Origin: Azoarcus sp031555955
GTDB taxonomy: Bacteria > Pseudomonadota > Gammaproteobacteria > Burkholderiales > Rhodocyclaceae
Direction: 5' to 3'
Length of the DNA: 64,000 nt
NCBI GenBank assembly: GCA_031555955.1
Contig: JAVBTY010000009.1
Span: 74,393-138,392, forward strand
In this document: piece after piece, positions 43,174 to 50,070 of the stretch
How the letters are laid out: every line of letters begins with the position of its first letter
Position numbering within the stretch: the stretch's first letter is position 1
The notes under the pieces: generated by a model
Told to the model about the DNA's origin: nothing
Seen by the model: only the letters and a program-made list of their open reading frames with translations
Database searches by the model: none
Translations under genes and position numbers: made by a program

Positions 43174-43416
43174 TCACCCCTGGCGCAACAGGGCAATCAT
43201 TTCCTTCCACCGGTCTGTCTCGCAGACCTTGCTGCCATTGATCATTGCCCACAGATCGTAGTCATCGCACCGCAGCAGATCGTCCAGATCCGCAAGCTGC
43301 CTGTCGTCCAGACGATCGAAATGGCTGCCAAGGAAACGTGCGAAAACCACATCCAGCTCAAGCAATGCCCGACGGCACTGCCAGCGCACGCGTCCCCGGC
43401 TGATAGCCATATTCAT
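43174..43416 (-). CDS. sdhE: FAD assembly factor SdhE (Ala variant of the RGxxE motif)
   Basis: SdhE promotes covalent attachment of FAD to SdhA. The 80-residue protein has the family layout RVRWQCRRALLELDVVFARFL, and later LLRCDDYDLWAMINGS. In the family the motif is R-G-x-x-E. Here it reads R16-A17-L-L-E20, with GCA coding for Ala where Gly is nearly invariant. It lies five bases after sdhB and before gltA, the standard betaproteobacterial position, which supports the identity despite the substitution. Two ATGs (43416, 43410) are possible. Confidence 0.92.
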   Translation of the reverse strand: MNMAISRGRVRWQCRRALLELDVVFARFLGSHFDRLDDRQLADLDDLLRCDDYDLWAMINGSKVCETDRWKEMIALLRQG

Positions 43417-43421
43417 GGCTG

Positions 43422-44132
43422 TCAGATTGCCCGTCGCAGCATCATGTCCTTGATCTTGCCGATCGCGCGTGTCGGATTCAGCCCTTTCGGACAGACATCG
43501 ACGCAGTTCATGATGGTATGGCAGCGGAACAGCCGGTACGGATCCTCAAGGTTATCCAGCCGCTCATTGGTCGCCTGATCCCGTGTATCGGCCAGGAAGC
43601 GGTAAGCGGCAAGAAGCCCCGCCGGACCAACGAACTTGTCCGGATTCCACCAGAACGACGGGCAGGAGGTGGAGCAGCAGGCGCACAGGATGCACTCGTA
43701 AAGCCCGTTAAGTTCTTCCCGGTCATCCGGCGACTGCAGGCGCTCGCGCTCTGGCGCGGGATCATCGTTAACCAGATAGGGCTTGATTGAATGGTATTGC
43801 TTGAAAAACTGGGTCATATCCACGATCAGATCGCGGATAACCGGCAGCCCGGGCAACGGACGCAGTGTTACCGGCTGCGGCAGCCCATCCATTTCAGTCA
43901 GACAGGCCAGCCCGTTTTTACCGTTGATGTTCATCGCATCGGAACCGCAGACGCCTTCGCGGCAGGAGCGGCGGAAGGACAGCGAATCATCCTTCGCTTT
44001 CAGCCGCACCAGCGCATCAAGCAGCTTCTTGTCGGACGCTTCCAGTTCGACGGAAATATCCTGCATATAGGGCCGCTCATCCCTGTCCGGGTCGTAGCGG
44101 TAAATCCTGAATTGAACAGTACGCTTACTCAT
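43422..44132 (-). CDS. sdhB: Succinate dehydrogenase iron-sulfur subunit
   Basis: The 236-residue protein carries three Fe-S clusters between SdhA and the membrane quinone site. The 2Fe-2S ligands are in SCREGVCGSDAMNINGKNGLAC, with Asp in the third position as in E. coli. 4Fe-4S ligands lie in ECILCACCSTSCP, and the 3Fe-4S/4Fe-4S set includes CHTIMNCVDVCPKGLNP. It lies 19 bases after sdhA. Confidence 0.97.
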   Translation of the reverse strand: MSKRTVQFRIYRYDPDRDERPYMQDISVELEASDKKLLDALVRLKAKDDSLSFRRSCREGVCGSDAMNINGKNGLACLTEMDGLPQPVTLRPLPGLPVIRDLIVDMTQFFKQYHSIKPYLVNDDPAPERERLQSPDDREELNGLYECILCACCSTSCPSFWWNPDKFVGPAGLLAAYRFLADTRDQATNERLDNLEDPYRLFRCHTIMNCVDVCPKGLNPTRAIGKIKDMMLRRAI

Positions 44133-44151
44133 CTTGTCAGTTCTCCCGCGC

Positions 44152-45945
44152 TCAGTAAGTGCGCTTGGCGAGCGCGATCGGTTCCACGTCTGCGGACAGC
44201 GGCTTCAGATTGACCGGCTTATAATCAAGGCGGTTACTTTCACTGAACCACAGTGTATGTTTGAGCCAGTTCACATCGTCGCGCCCGTTAGGACGCTCCG
44301 CCGTATCCGGCGCATCGTCACGCACATGGGCGCCACGCGATTCCCTGCGAGCTTCGGCGGAAACCATGGTCGCCTTCGCCACCTCGATCAGGTTATCCAG
44401 TTCCAGCGCTTCGGTACGCGCGGTATTCCAGACTTTCGACTTGTCGCCAATTTCGGTCGTTCTGGACTGTTCGGCGACTTCGAGAATCTTCTGGACGCCT
44501 TCCTTGAGCAGATCGCCAAAGCGGAACACGCCCGCGTGCTTCTGCATCGTGCGCTGCATGGCGAGGCGCACTTCGTGCACATTCGTGCCCTGTTTCTGGT
44601 TTTCCAGCCGGTCGATGCGCGCCAGCGATACATCCGCCGCATTAGCCGGCAGCGGCTTCAGCGTCAGATTGCCCGAGCGGAAATCCTCGACCACCGTTTC
44701 TCCCGCAGATTTGCCGAACACCAGCAGATCGAGCAGCGAATTGGTTCCAAGCCGGTTCGCCCCATGCACCGAGGCGCAGGCGCATTCGCCCGCGGCGTAA
44801 AAGCCGGACACTGGCGCATTCGAATCGCCATTCTTCGGCACCACGACCTGGCCCTTGTAGTTGGTCGGAATGCCGCCCATCTGGTAGTGGCAGGTGGGCA
44901 CGACCGGAATGGGCGCCTTGATCGGATCGACACCGGCGAACTGGATCGAAATTTCGCGGATGCCGGGCAGACGCTTGAGGATGGTTTCCGGCGACAGATG
45001 GGTGATGTCGAGCAGCACGTGATCCTTGTCCGGACCGCAGCCACGCCCTTCGTTGATTTCCGTCACCATCGAACGCGAGACCACGTCCCGCGACGCCAGA
45101 TCCTTCAGGTTGGGCGCATAGCGCTCCATGAAACGCTCGCCCGACGCATTGCGCAGAATTCCGCCCTCGCCACGCACGCCTTCTGTAATCAGCACGCCCG
45201 CACCGGCAACGCCGGTCGGGTGGAACTGCCAGAACTCCATGTCTTCGAGCGGGATACCGGCTCGCGCGGCCATTCCCACGCCGTCGCCGGTATTGATGAA
45301 GGCATTGGTGGAGCTGTAATAGATCCGCCCGGCGCCGCCAGTGGCGAAAATCGTTGCCTTGGCATGGAAAATCGACACTTCGCCGGTTTCCATTTCCAGC
45401 GCCGTTACGCCAAGCACGTCGCCTTCGCTGTTCCGGATCAGGTCCAGAGCCATCCACTCAACAAAAAACTGGGTATGCGCCCGCACATTACGCTGATAAA
45501 GCGCGTGCAGCATGGCATGCCCGGTACGGTCCGCCGCCGCACAGGAGCGCATCACCGGCGCCTGGCCATAGTTCATTGAATGGCCGCCAAACGGGCGCTG
45601 ATAGATCTTGCCATTGTCCGTGCGGTCAAACGGCATGCCGAAGTGCTCAAGCTCGATCACAACCTCGTTCGCCTTCTTGCACATGAATTCGATCGCATCC
45701 TGGTCACCCAGCCAGTCCGACCCCTTGACGGTGTCGTACATGTGCCAGTGCCAGTTATCCTCGGTCGAATTCCCCAGGGACGCCGCTACTCCGCCCTGCG
45801 CCGCCACGGTATGCGAACGGGTCGGAAAAACCTTGGTCAGGACAGCCGTTTTCAGGCCTGCCTCGGAGAGCTGCAGGGCCGCGCGCAGACCCGCGCCGCC
45901 AGCCCCAACGATAACCGCATCAAAGGTACGCTTTGCGACGTTCAC
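44152..45945 (-). CDS. sdhA: Succinate dehydrogenase flavoprotein subunit
   Basis: SdhA oxidises succinate to fumarate. From a GTG start at 45945 it has 597 residues: MNVAKRTFDAVIVGAGGAGLRAA, the FAD-binding motif, then FPTRSHTVAAQGG with the His that carries covalent FAD, the active-site region HPTGVAGAGVLITEGVRGEGG, and QMGGIPTNYKGQV. I chose this GTG because ggagg lies 8 bases upstream. A GTG two codons earlier is too close to it. The gene begins two bases after the sdhD stop. Confidence 0.96.
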   Translation of the reverse strand: MNVAKRTFDAVIVGAGGAGLRAALQLSEAGLKTAVLTKVFPTRSHTVAAQGGVAASLGNSTEDNWHWHMYDTVKGSDWLGDQDAIEFMCKKANEVVIELEHFGMPFDRTDNGKIYQRPFGGHSMNYGQAPVMRSCAAADRTGHAMLHALYQRNVRAHTQFFVEWMALDLIRNSEGDVLGVTALEMETGEVSIFHAKATIFATGGAGRIYYSSTNAFINTGDGVGMAARAGIPLEDMEFWQFHPTGVAGAGVLITEGVRGEGGILRNASGERFMERYAPNLKDLASRDVVSRSMVTEINEGRGCGPDKDHVLLDITHLSPETILKRLPGIREISIQFAGVDPIKAPIPVVPTCHYQMGGIPTNYKGQVVVPKNGDSNAPVSGFYAAGECACASVHGANRLGTNSLLDLLVFGKSAGETVVEDFRSGNLTLKPLPANAADVSLARIDRLENQKQGTNVHEVRLAMQRTMQKHAGVFRFGDLLKEGVQKILEVAEQSRTTEIGDKSKVWNTARTEALELDNLIEVAKATMVSAEARRESRGAHVRDDAPDTAERPNGRDDVNWLKHTLWFSESNRLDYKPVNLKPLSADVEPIALAKRTY

Positions 45946-45947
45946 GC

Positions 45948-46295
45948 TCACAGCCTCCAAAGAATCCGCACCGCCCAGCCGGCGTAGCCGACAAGCAGGA
46001 AAATGGTGATTACATGCAGGACGAGACGCAGGCCGGTCGGCTTGACGTAATCCATCCAGATATCGCGCACACCGATCCAGGCGTGATAGAACAGCGACAG
46101 AAAGAACAGAAACGTGGCGAATCTCATCAGCCCGCCAGAAAACAGGCCAACCCATCCGGCATAGCCATCGCCCGCCACGCAAAGCGCGCAGAAAACAAGG
46201 ACGACCGTGTAAATCGCCATGAATGCTGCCGTAGCACGCTGGGCGATCCAGTCTTTCAGACCATAATGCGCCCCGATTACATGACGGGTCACCAT
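45948..46295 (-). CDS. sdhD: Succinate dehydrogenase membrane anchor SdhD
   Basis: A 115-residue hydrophobic protein with three membrane helices. It has GAHYGLKDWIAQRATAAFMAIY at the N-terminus and FFLSLFYHAWIGVRDIWMDYVKP, where the His ligands haem b and the Asp/Tyr of RDIWMDY help form the quinone site. The start overlaps the sdhC stop by seven bases. Confidence 0.94.
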   Translation of the reverse strand: MVTRHVIGAHYGLKDWIAQRATAAFMAIYTVVLVFCALCVAGDGYAGWVGLFSGGLMRFATFLFFLSLFYHAWIGVRDIWMDYVKPTGLRLVLHVITIFLLVGYAGWAVRILWRL

Positions 46296-46669
46296 AATTT
46301 CACCCCTACGAGAACCGTAAGAACCAGGCTCACAACGAGAACGATACGCGCGGAATTACGTGCGGACTGAAGCTCAAGCCCCTTCTGCATATCCAGCAGC
46401 AGGAAGCGGATACCCGCACAGAAGTGGTGCAGATAGGCCCACAGCAGCCCCAGCAGGATCAGCTTTGCCAGCGGATGCGCGGCAGCCGTGGCGAACCCCT
46501 CGGCAGACTCCAGGCTTGCGGCGAAAAGATAAAGAAGGAAAGGCAGAAAAAGAAACAGCCCCGCGCCGCTTACGCGATGGAGAATTGAAACCATCCCCGG
46601 CAAAGGAAGCCGGATTTCCTGGACGGCCAGATGCTTTGGCCTCTGTTTGCGCACTATTGTTTCTGACAT
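46289..46669 (-). CDS. sdhC: Succinate dehydrogenase cytochrome b subunit SdhC
   Basis: 126 residues. RPKHLAVQEIRLPLPGMVSILHRVSGAGLF is the SdhC signature: the Ser and Arg contact ubiquinone, and the His in LHHFCAGIRFLLLD ligands haem b. There are three membrane helices. It is the first gene of the sdhCDAB-sdhE-gltA-odhAB-lpdA run, behind a TATAAT promoter element. Confidence 0.95.
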   Translation of the reverse strand: MSETIVRKQRPKHLAVQEIRLPLPGMVSILHRVSGAGLFLFLPFLLYLFAASLESAEGFATAAAHPLAKLILLGLLWAYLHHFCAGIRFLLLDMQKGLELQSARNSARIVLVVSLVLTVLVGVKLW

Positions 46670-46728
46670 AAAAAAGATCTCCCTGATACCCGGCGCGAAA
46701 ACCCGCCATCAACCCGTAAAGGTAGCGG

Positions 46729-46734
46729 ATTATA
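46729..46734 (-). promoter_or_regulatory. -10 element of the sdh operon
   Basis: A perfect TATAAT on the minus strand (46734-46729) lies 60 bases upstream of the sdhC ATG in a 102-base gap after the GntR gene. No strong -35 is visible at 16-18 bases, which would suit an activator-dependent promoter. Confidence 0.65.
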
Positions 46735-46771
46735 GCTTTTCCGCACCCGCTGGCGCAGGCCGCCAGACAAA

Positions 46772-47500
46772 TCAGTTCAGCTCATTCAGATAAAAATGTT
46801 CCATGGTTGAATAAAGCCCGCGCCGCCATTCAACTGGCCTGTCTCCATAGGTATATGTCACCCGCTCGACCGAAAGGAGCGGTGTTCCCTCCACCACCCT
46901 GAGCGCTTCACTGACCGAACGGTCCGCGGCCACGGCGCGGATGCGCTCCTGCGCACGGATCATGCGCAACCCGAAATGTGTTTCGAACAGGCTGTAAAGG
47001 GAACCACTCCAGCCCTGAAGCATTTCGAACGTCAGCCCGGGGAAAACCTCCCCCGGCAGATATATTTCATCAATCACTACCGGCTTTTGCGCAAAACGGA
47101 GCAGGCGGCGGACGATAATGATCGGCGCGCCCAGCTCGATACCGAGCATGCGCGATGCCTCATGGCTGGCCTTGGCGCGCCAGCAGTCCAGCGGCACGCT
47201 CTGCGGATGGGAAAGATCCCCTCCCATGGGCACCAGGCGCAAAAAACGGAACAGCGCCCGGGGATCATTATGGGATGCAACGAAGGTGCCTTTTCCCTGC
47301 CGACGGATCAGCAGGTTTTCAGCCGCCATTTCATCGACAGCCTTGCGCACCGTCCCTTGCGACACGGAAAACCGGACAGCCAGCTCCTGTTCGCTTGGAA
47401 TTGCCTGCCCAGGCAGCCATTCGCCCGCCTCAAGCGCCTGCAGGATAAGCGTCTTGATCTGCCGGTAAAGGGGACTGAAAGTCGGAGATTCTTGAGCCAT
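46772..47500 (-). CDS. GntR-family (HutC subfamily) transcriptional regulator
   Basis: A 242-residue regulator. The N-terminal winged helix is PLYRQIKTLILQALEAGEWLPGQAIPSEQELAVRFSVSQGTVRKAVDEMAAENLL, ending RQGKGTFVA, typical of GntR. A C-terminal UTRA-type ligand domain (VVIDEIYLPGEVFPGL, LLSVERVTYTYGDRPVEWRRGLYS) places it in the HutC subfamily. It sits between sdhCDAB and mdh, so control of TCA genes is likely but inferred. In-frame starts at 47527, 47536 and a GTG at 47581 exist. I prefer 47500 because the longer forms run into the promoter and inverted repeat. Confidence 0.9.
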   Translation of the reverse strand: MAQESPTFSPLYRQIKTLILQALEAGEWLPGQAIPSEQELAVRFSVSQGTVRKAVDEMAAENLLIRRQGKGTFVASHNDPRALFRFLRLVPMGGDLSHPQSVPLDCWRAKASHEASRMLGIELGAPIIIVRRLLRFAQKPVVIDEIYLPGEVFPGLTFEMLQGWSGSLYSLFETHFGLRMIRAQERIRAVAADRSVSEALRVVEGTPLLSVERVTYTYGDRPVEWRRGLYSTMEHFYLNELN

Positions 47501-47549
47501 TCCCGCATTTGAGCATAACTTTTTCATCGAGTCCATATCGCATCGTTTA

Positions 47550-47568
47550 TCATATATAAGACATATGA
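47550..47568. promoter_or_regulatory. Candidate GntR operator: inverted repeat TCATAT-N7-ATATGA
   Basis: A perfect inverted repeat, tcatat (47550-47555) and atatga (47563-47568), lies in an AT-rich stretch between the divergent GntR gene and mdh, directly upstream of the mdh -35. GntR/HutC regulators bind such short AT-rich palindromes, so autoregulation plus control of mdh is plausible. Confidence 0.5.
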
Positions 47569-47574
47569 TGTGAT

Positions 47575-47603
47575 TTGACACCAGGCGGCATTCTTCCTAT
47601 TAT
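47575..47603 (+). promoter_or_regulatory. mdh: Sigma-70 promoter of mdh
   Basis: A consensus TTGACA (47575-47580) is followed after exactly 17 bases by TATTAT (47598-47603). Transcription would start near 47610, giving a leader of roughly 128 bases before mdh. Read on the opposite strand, the -35 hexamer is TGTCAA, and a tatata -10 follows after 16 bases, so the GntR gene may use an overlapping divergent promoter. Confidence 0.8.
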
Positions 47604-47618
47604 TTTTCGTCCCGGCAA

Positions 47619-47672
47619 AGCGGCGCTTAACCCGCGCAGACTTCCCTGTTTCGCGCCACTGAAAGCGCCGCT
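47619..47672 (+). repeat. Inverted repeat in the mdh leader
   Basis: agcggcgctt (47619-47628) and its exact complement aagcgccgct (47663-47672) can form a 10-base-pair stem with a 34-base loop inside the predicted mdh leader. A seven-T run follows at 47708-47714 but not next to the stem, so it is not a standard terminator. Confidence 0.6.
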
Positions 47673-47737
47673 GCCGTGGGCGCGGACACCCGTTTCATTC
47701 CAGACCGTTTTTTTAGATAACCAAAGGGAGTACTTTC

Positions 47738-48730
47738 ATGAGCAAAGCCCCTGTTCGCGTCGCCGTAACCGGCGCGGCCGGCCAGATCGGTTACAGCCTG
47801 CTGTTTCGCATCGCCAGCGGCGAAATGCTGGGGAAAGACCAGCCTGTCATCCTGCAACTGCTTGATCTGCCCCAGGCCCAGAAAGCGGTCAAAGGCGTCA
47901 TCATGGAGCTGGAAGACTGCGCTTTTCCGCTGCTCGCGGGCGTTATCGCGACCGACGACCCGAACGTCGCCTTCAAGGACGCACAGGTTGCGCTGCTCGT
48001 TGGCGCCCGTCCGCGCGGCCCCGGCATGGAGCGCAAGGATCTGCTGACCGAAAACGCCAAGATTTTCACCGTGCAGGGCGCGGCCATCGGCCAGTACGCC
48101 GATCCGGATTGCAAGGTGCTGGTCGTCGGCAACCCCTGCAACACCAACGCCTACATCGCCAAGGAAGTCGCGCAGAAATACGGCCGCGTGCCGGCGAAGA
48201 ACTTCACCGGCATGCTGCGTCTGGACCACAACCGCGCGCTGTCCCAGCTTGCCGGCAGGTCGGGGCGCGATGTCGCAACGCTGAAAAAACTGGTCGTCTG
48301 GGGCAACCACTCTCCCACCATGTACGCCGATTACCGCTTCGTCACCTCCGGCGGCGACAGCGTCCAGAAGCTGATCGGTGACGACGCCTGGAACCGCGAC
48401 GTCTTCCTGCCCACCGTCGGCAAGCGCGGTGCGGCCATTATCGAGGCGCGCGGTCTTTCTTCCGCCGCATCGGCGGCCAATGCGGCGATCGACCACATCC
48501 GCGACTGGGTGCTCGGTTCCGGTGGCGAATGGGTCACCATGGGCGTTCCGTCCGACGGTTCATACGGCATCCCGGAAGGCATCATCTACGGCTTCCCGGT
48601 CACGACTGAAAAAGGCCAGTACAAGATCGTCCAGGGGCTGGATATCGACGCTTTCTCGCGCGAGCGCATGACTCACACGCTCAACGAGCTGCTTGAGGAA
48701 CGCGAAGGCGTGAAAGACCTGCTCGGCTGA
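47738..48730 (+). CDS. mdh: Malate dehydrogenase
   Basis: MDH oxidises malate to oxaloacetate with NAD. The 330-residue protein belongs to the animal-cytosolic-like group (MDH type 2): VAVTGAAGQIGYSLLFRIASGEMLG with the nucleotide-binding GAAGQIG, LLVGARPRGPGMERKDLL, VGNPCNTNAYIA, the substrate-binding RLDHNRALSQLA, and the catalytic His in VVWGNHSPTMYAD. The ATG at 47738 has an agggag ribosome-binding site. A hairpin terminator follows. Confidence 0.97.
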   Translation: MSKAPVRVAVTGAAGQIGYSLLFRIASGEMLGKDQPVILQLLDLPQAQKAVKGVIMELEDCAFPLLAGVIATDDPNVAFKDAQVALLVGARPRGPGMERKDLLTENAKIFTVQGAAIGQYADPDCKVLVVGNPCNTNAYIAKEVAQKYGRVPAKNFTGMLRLDHNRALSQLAGRSGRDVATLKKLVVWGNHSPTMYADYRFVTSGGDSVQKLIGDDAWNRDVFLPTVGKRGAAIIEARGLSSAASAANAAIDHIRDWVLGSGGEWVTMGVPSDGSYGIPEGIIYGFPVTTEKGQYKIVQGLDIDAFSRERMTHTLNELLEEREGVKDLLG

Positions 48731-48755
48731 CCTTCCGCGCAGAAGAAACTTTCAG

Positions 48756-48788
48756 GACGCACGGCCCCGGTCGTGCGTCTTTCCGTTT
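48756..48788 (+). terminator. Terminator of mdh
   Basis: gacgcacg-type bases 48756-48763 pair with 48772-48779 (8 base pairs, 8-base loop), followed by an interrupted T-rich tail (tttccgttt). It lies 25 bases after the mdh stop. Confidence 0.7.
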
Positions 48789-48846
48789 ACGGTCCGGTTG
48801 CCATCTCCCCCCTTGTCCCGTTTTCCATCCTCCGAGGCCCTGTCCC

Positions 48847-49842
48847 ATGAACCGCGCCCCGCATCCCCGCGACATCCTGTTTGCCGGTGAGAAACCCTTC
48901 CCCATCCTGCCCGCCGTCGACCACTACGCCGGTTCGGAAAAACTCATGCTGAAAGCGCTTGCGCTGCAGCAGGAAACCGGACCGGTATTCGACATCACCT
49001 GCGACTGCGAGGACGGCGCGCACGCCGGAGCGGAAGCGGAGCACGCTGAAATGATCGTTTCCGTCATCCTCGGCGCGGAAAACCGTTACGGCCGCGTCGG
49101 CGCCCGCATCCACGACATCACGCACCCCCACTGGGAACGGGATCTGGAAATTCTGGTGGCGAAAACCGGCCAGCGCCTGGCGTTCATCACACTGCCCAAG
49201 GTCCGCTCCACCGCCGATGCCGCCACGCAGATCGATGCGCTGAAACGCATCGAACAGAGCGTCGGCATCACCCGGCCGATCCCCGTGCATATCCTCATCG
49301 AAACCCACGGCGCCCTGCGCGAGGCATGGCGGATCGCAGCGCTGGAGCGTGTGGAATCGCTCGATTTCGGCCTGATGGATTTTGTCTCCGGCCACCACGG
49401 CGCAATTCCCGGCGCCGCCATGAAAAGCCCCGGCCAGTTCGAGCATCCGCTGGTCGTCCGCGCCAAGACGGAAATCACCGCCGCCGCACTGGCCCACGGC
49501 GTTGTACCTACGCATAACGTCACCACCGAACTGAAAGACATCAGCCAGATCCGCGCCGACGCCACCCGCGCCCGCCGCGAATTCGGCTATCTGCGCATGT
49601 GGAGCATCCATCCAAACCAGATCCGCCCCATCATCGAGGCCATGCAGCCTGATTTTTCAGAAACCGAAGAAGCCGCTGAAATTCTCGTGGCCGCACAGGA
49701 TTCCGCGTGGGGCCCCATCCAGCACCGCGGCCGCCTGCATGATCGCGCCTCATACCGCTATTACTGGGAACTGCTGGCGCGCGCCCATAGCACCGGCATG
49801 GCAATCCCGGCGCAGGCCCTGCAGCGCTTCTTTGCCGCCTGA
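48847..49842 (+). CDS. HpcH/HpaI aldolase / citrate-lyase-beta family CoA-ester lyase
   Basis: A 331-residue TIM-barrel lyase. The blocks are PILPAVDHYAGSEKLMLKALAL, the metal-binding FDITCDCEDGAHAG, FITLPKVRS, VHILIETHGALREAW with the second metal-binding Glu, SLDFGLMDFVSGHHG, and RMWSIHPNQIRPI. This subgroup includes malyl-CoA, methylmalyl-CoA and citramalyl-CoA lyases. The exact substrate cannot be read from the sequence. Its position after mdh suggests a link to C4/C5 dicarboxylate metabolism, which is inference. Confidence 0.88.
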   Translation: MNRAPHPRDILFAGEKPFPILPAVDHYAGSEKLMLKALALQQETGPVFDITCDCEDGAHAGAEAEHAEMIVSVILGAENRYGRVGARIHDITHPHWERDLEILVAKTGQRLAFITLPKVRSTADAATQIDALKRIEQSVGITRPIPVHILIETHGALREAWRIAALERVESLDFGLMDFVSGHHGAIPGAAMKSPGQFEHPLVVRAKTEITAAALAHGVVPTHNVTTELKDISQIRADATRARREFGYLRMWSIHPNQIRPIIEAMQPDFSETEEAAEILVAAQDSAWGPIQHRGRLHDRASYRYYWELLARAHSTGMAIPAQALQRFFAA

Positions 49843-50070
49843 ACCGCGCCACCCGGCCTTCCGCCTCCCCACAACCGTCTTTTCCGCAAGGGTTTGCGGG
49901 ATCCGCAGAACGCCGGAAGCATCGTGAGGTCTGTAAGTCTGTCCGCGGAACTACCCGCAAGGCGGCTGCTCTGGGACAATGCGCGCACTGTCGCCGCATC
50001 GCGGGCGAAGCCGCTGCGCCGTGCCTGGCTCCGGCCCGCCCGCCCCTGACATTAACTGGATCCGAAAGCC

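Noticed and set aside
35971..46700. Possible novelty of the continuous sdh-gltA-odh-lpd run
   Set aside because: This order is normal for Betaproteobacteria. Only its internal hairpin and duplicated ribosome site are noted separately.
49843..50070. Possible small gene or RNA between the CoA-ester lyase and dsbD
   Set aside because: Short frames here have no family features or ribosome sites and no stable terminator-like structure was found.
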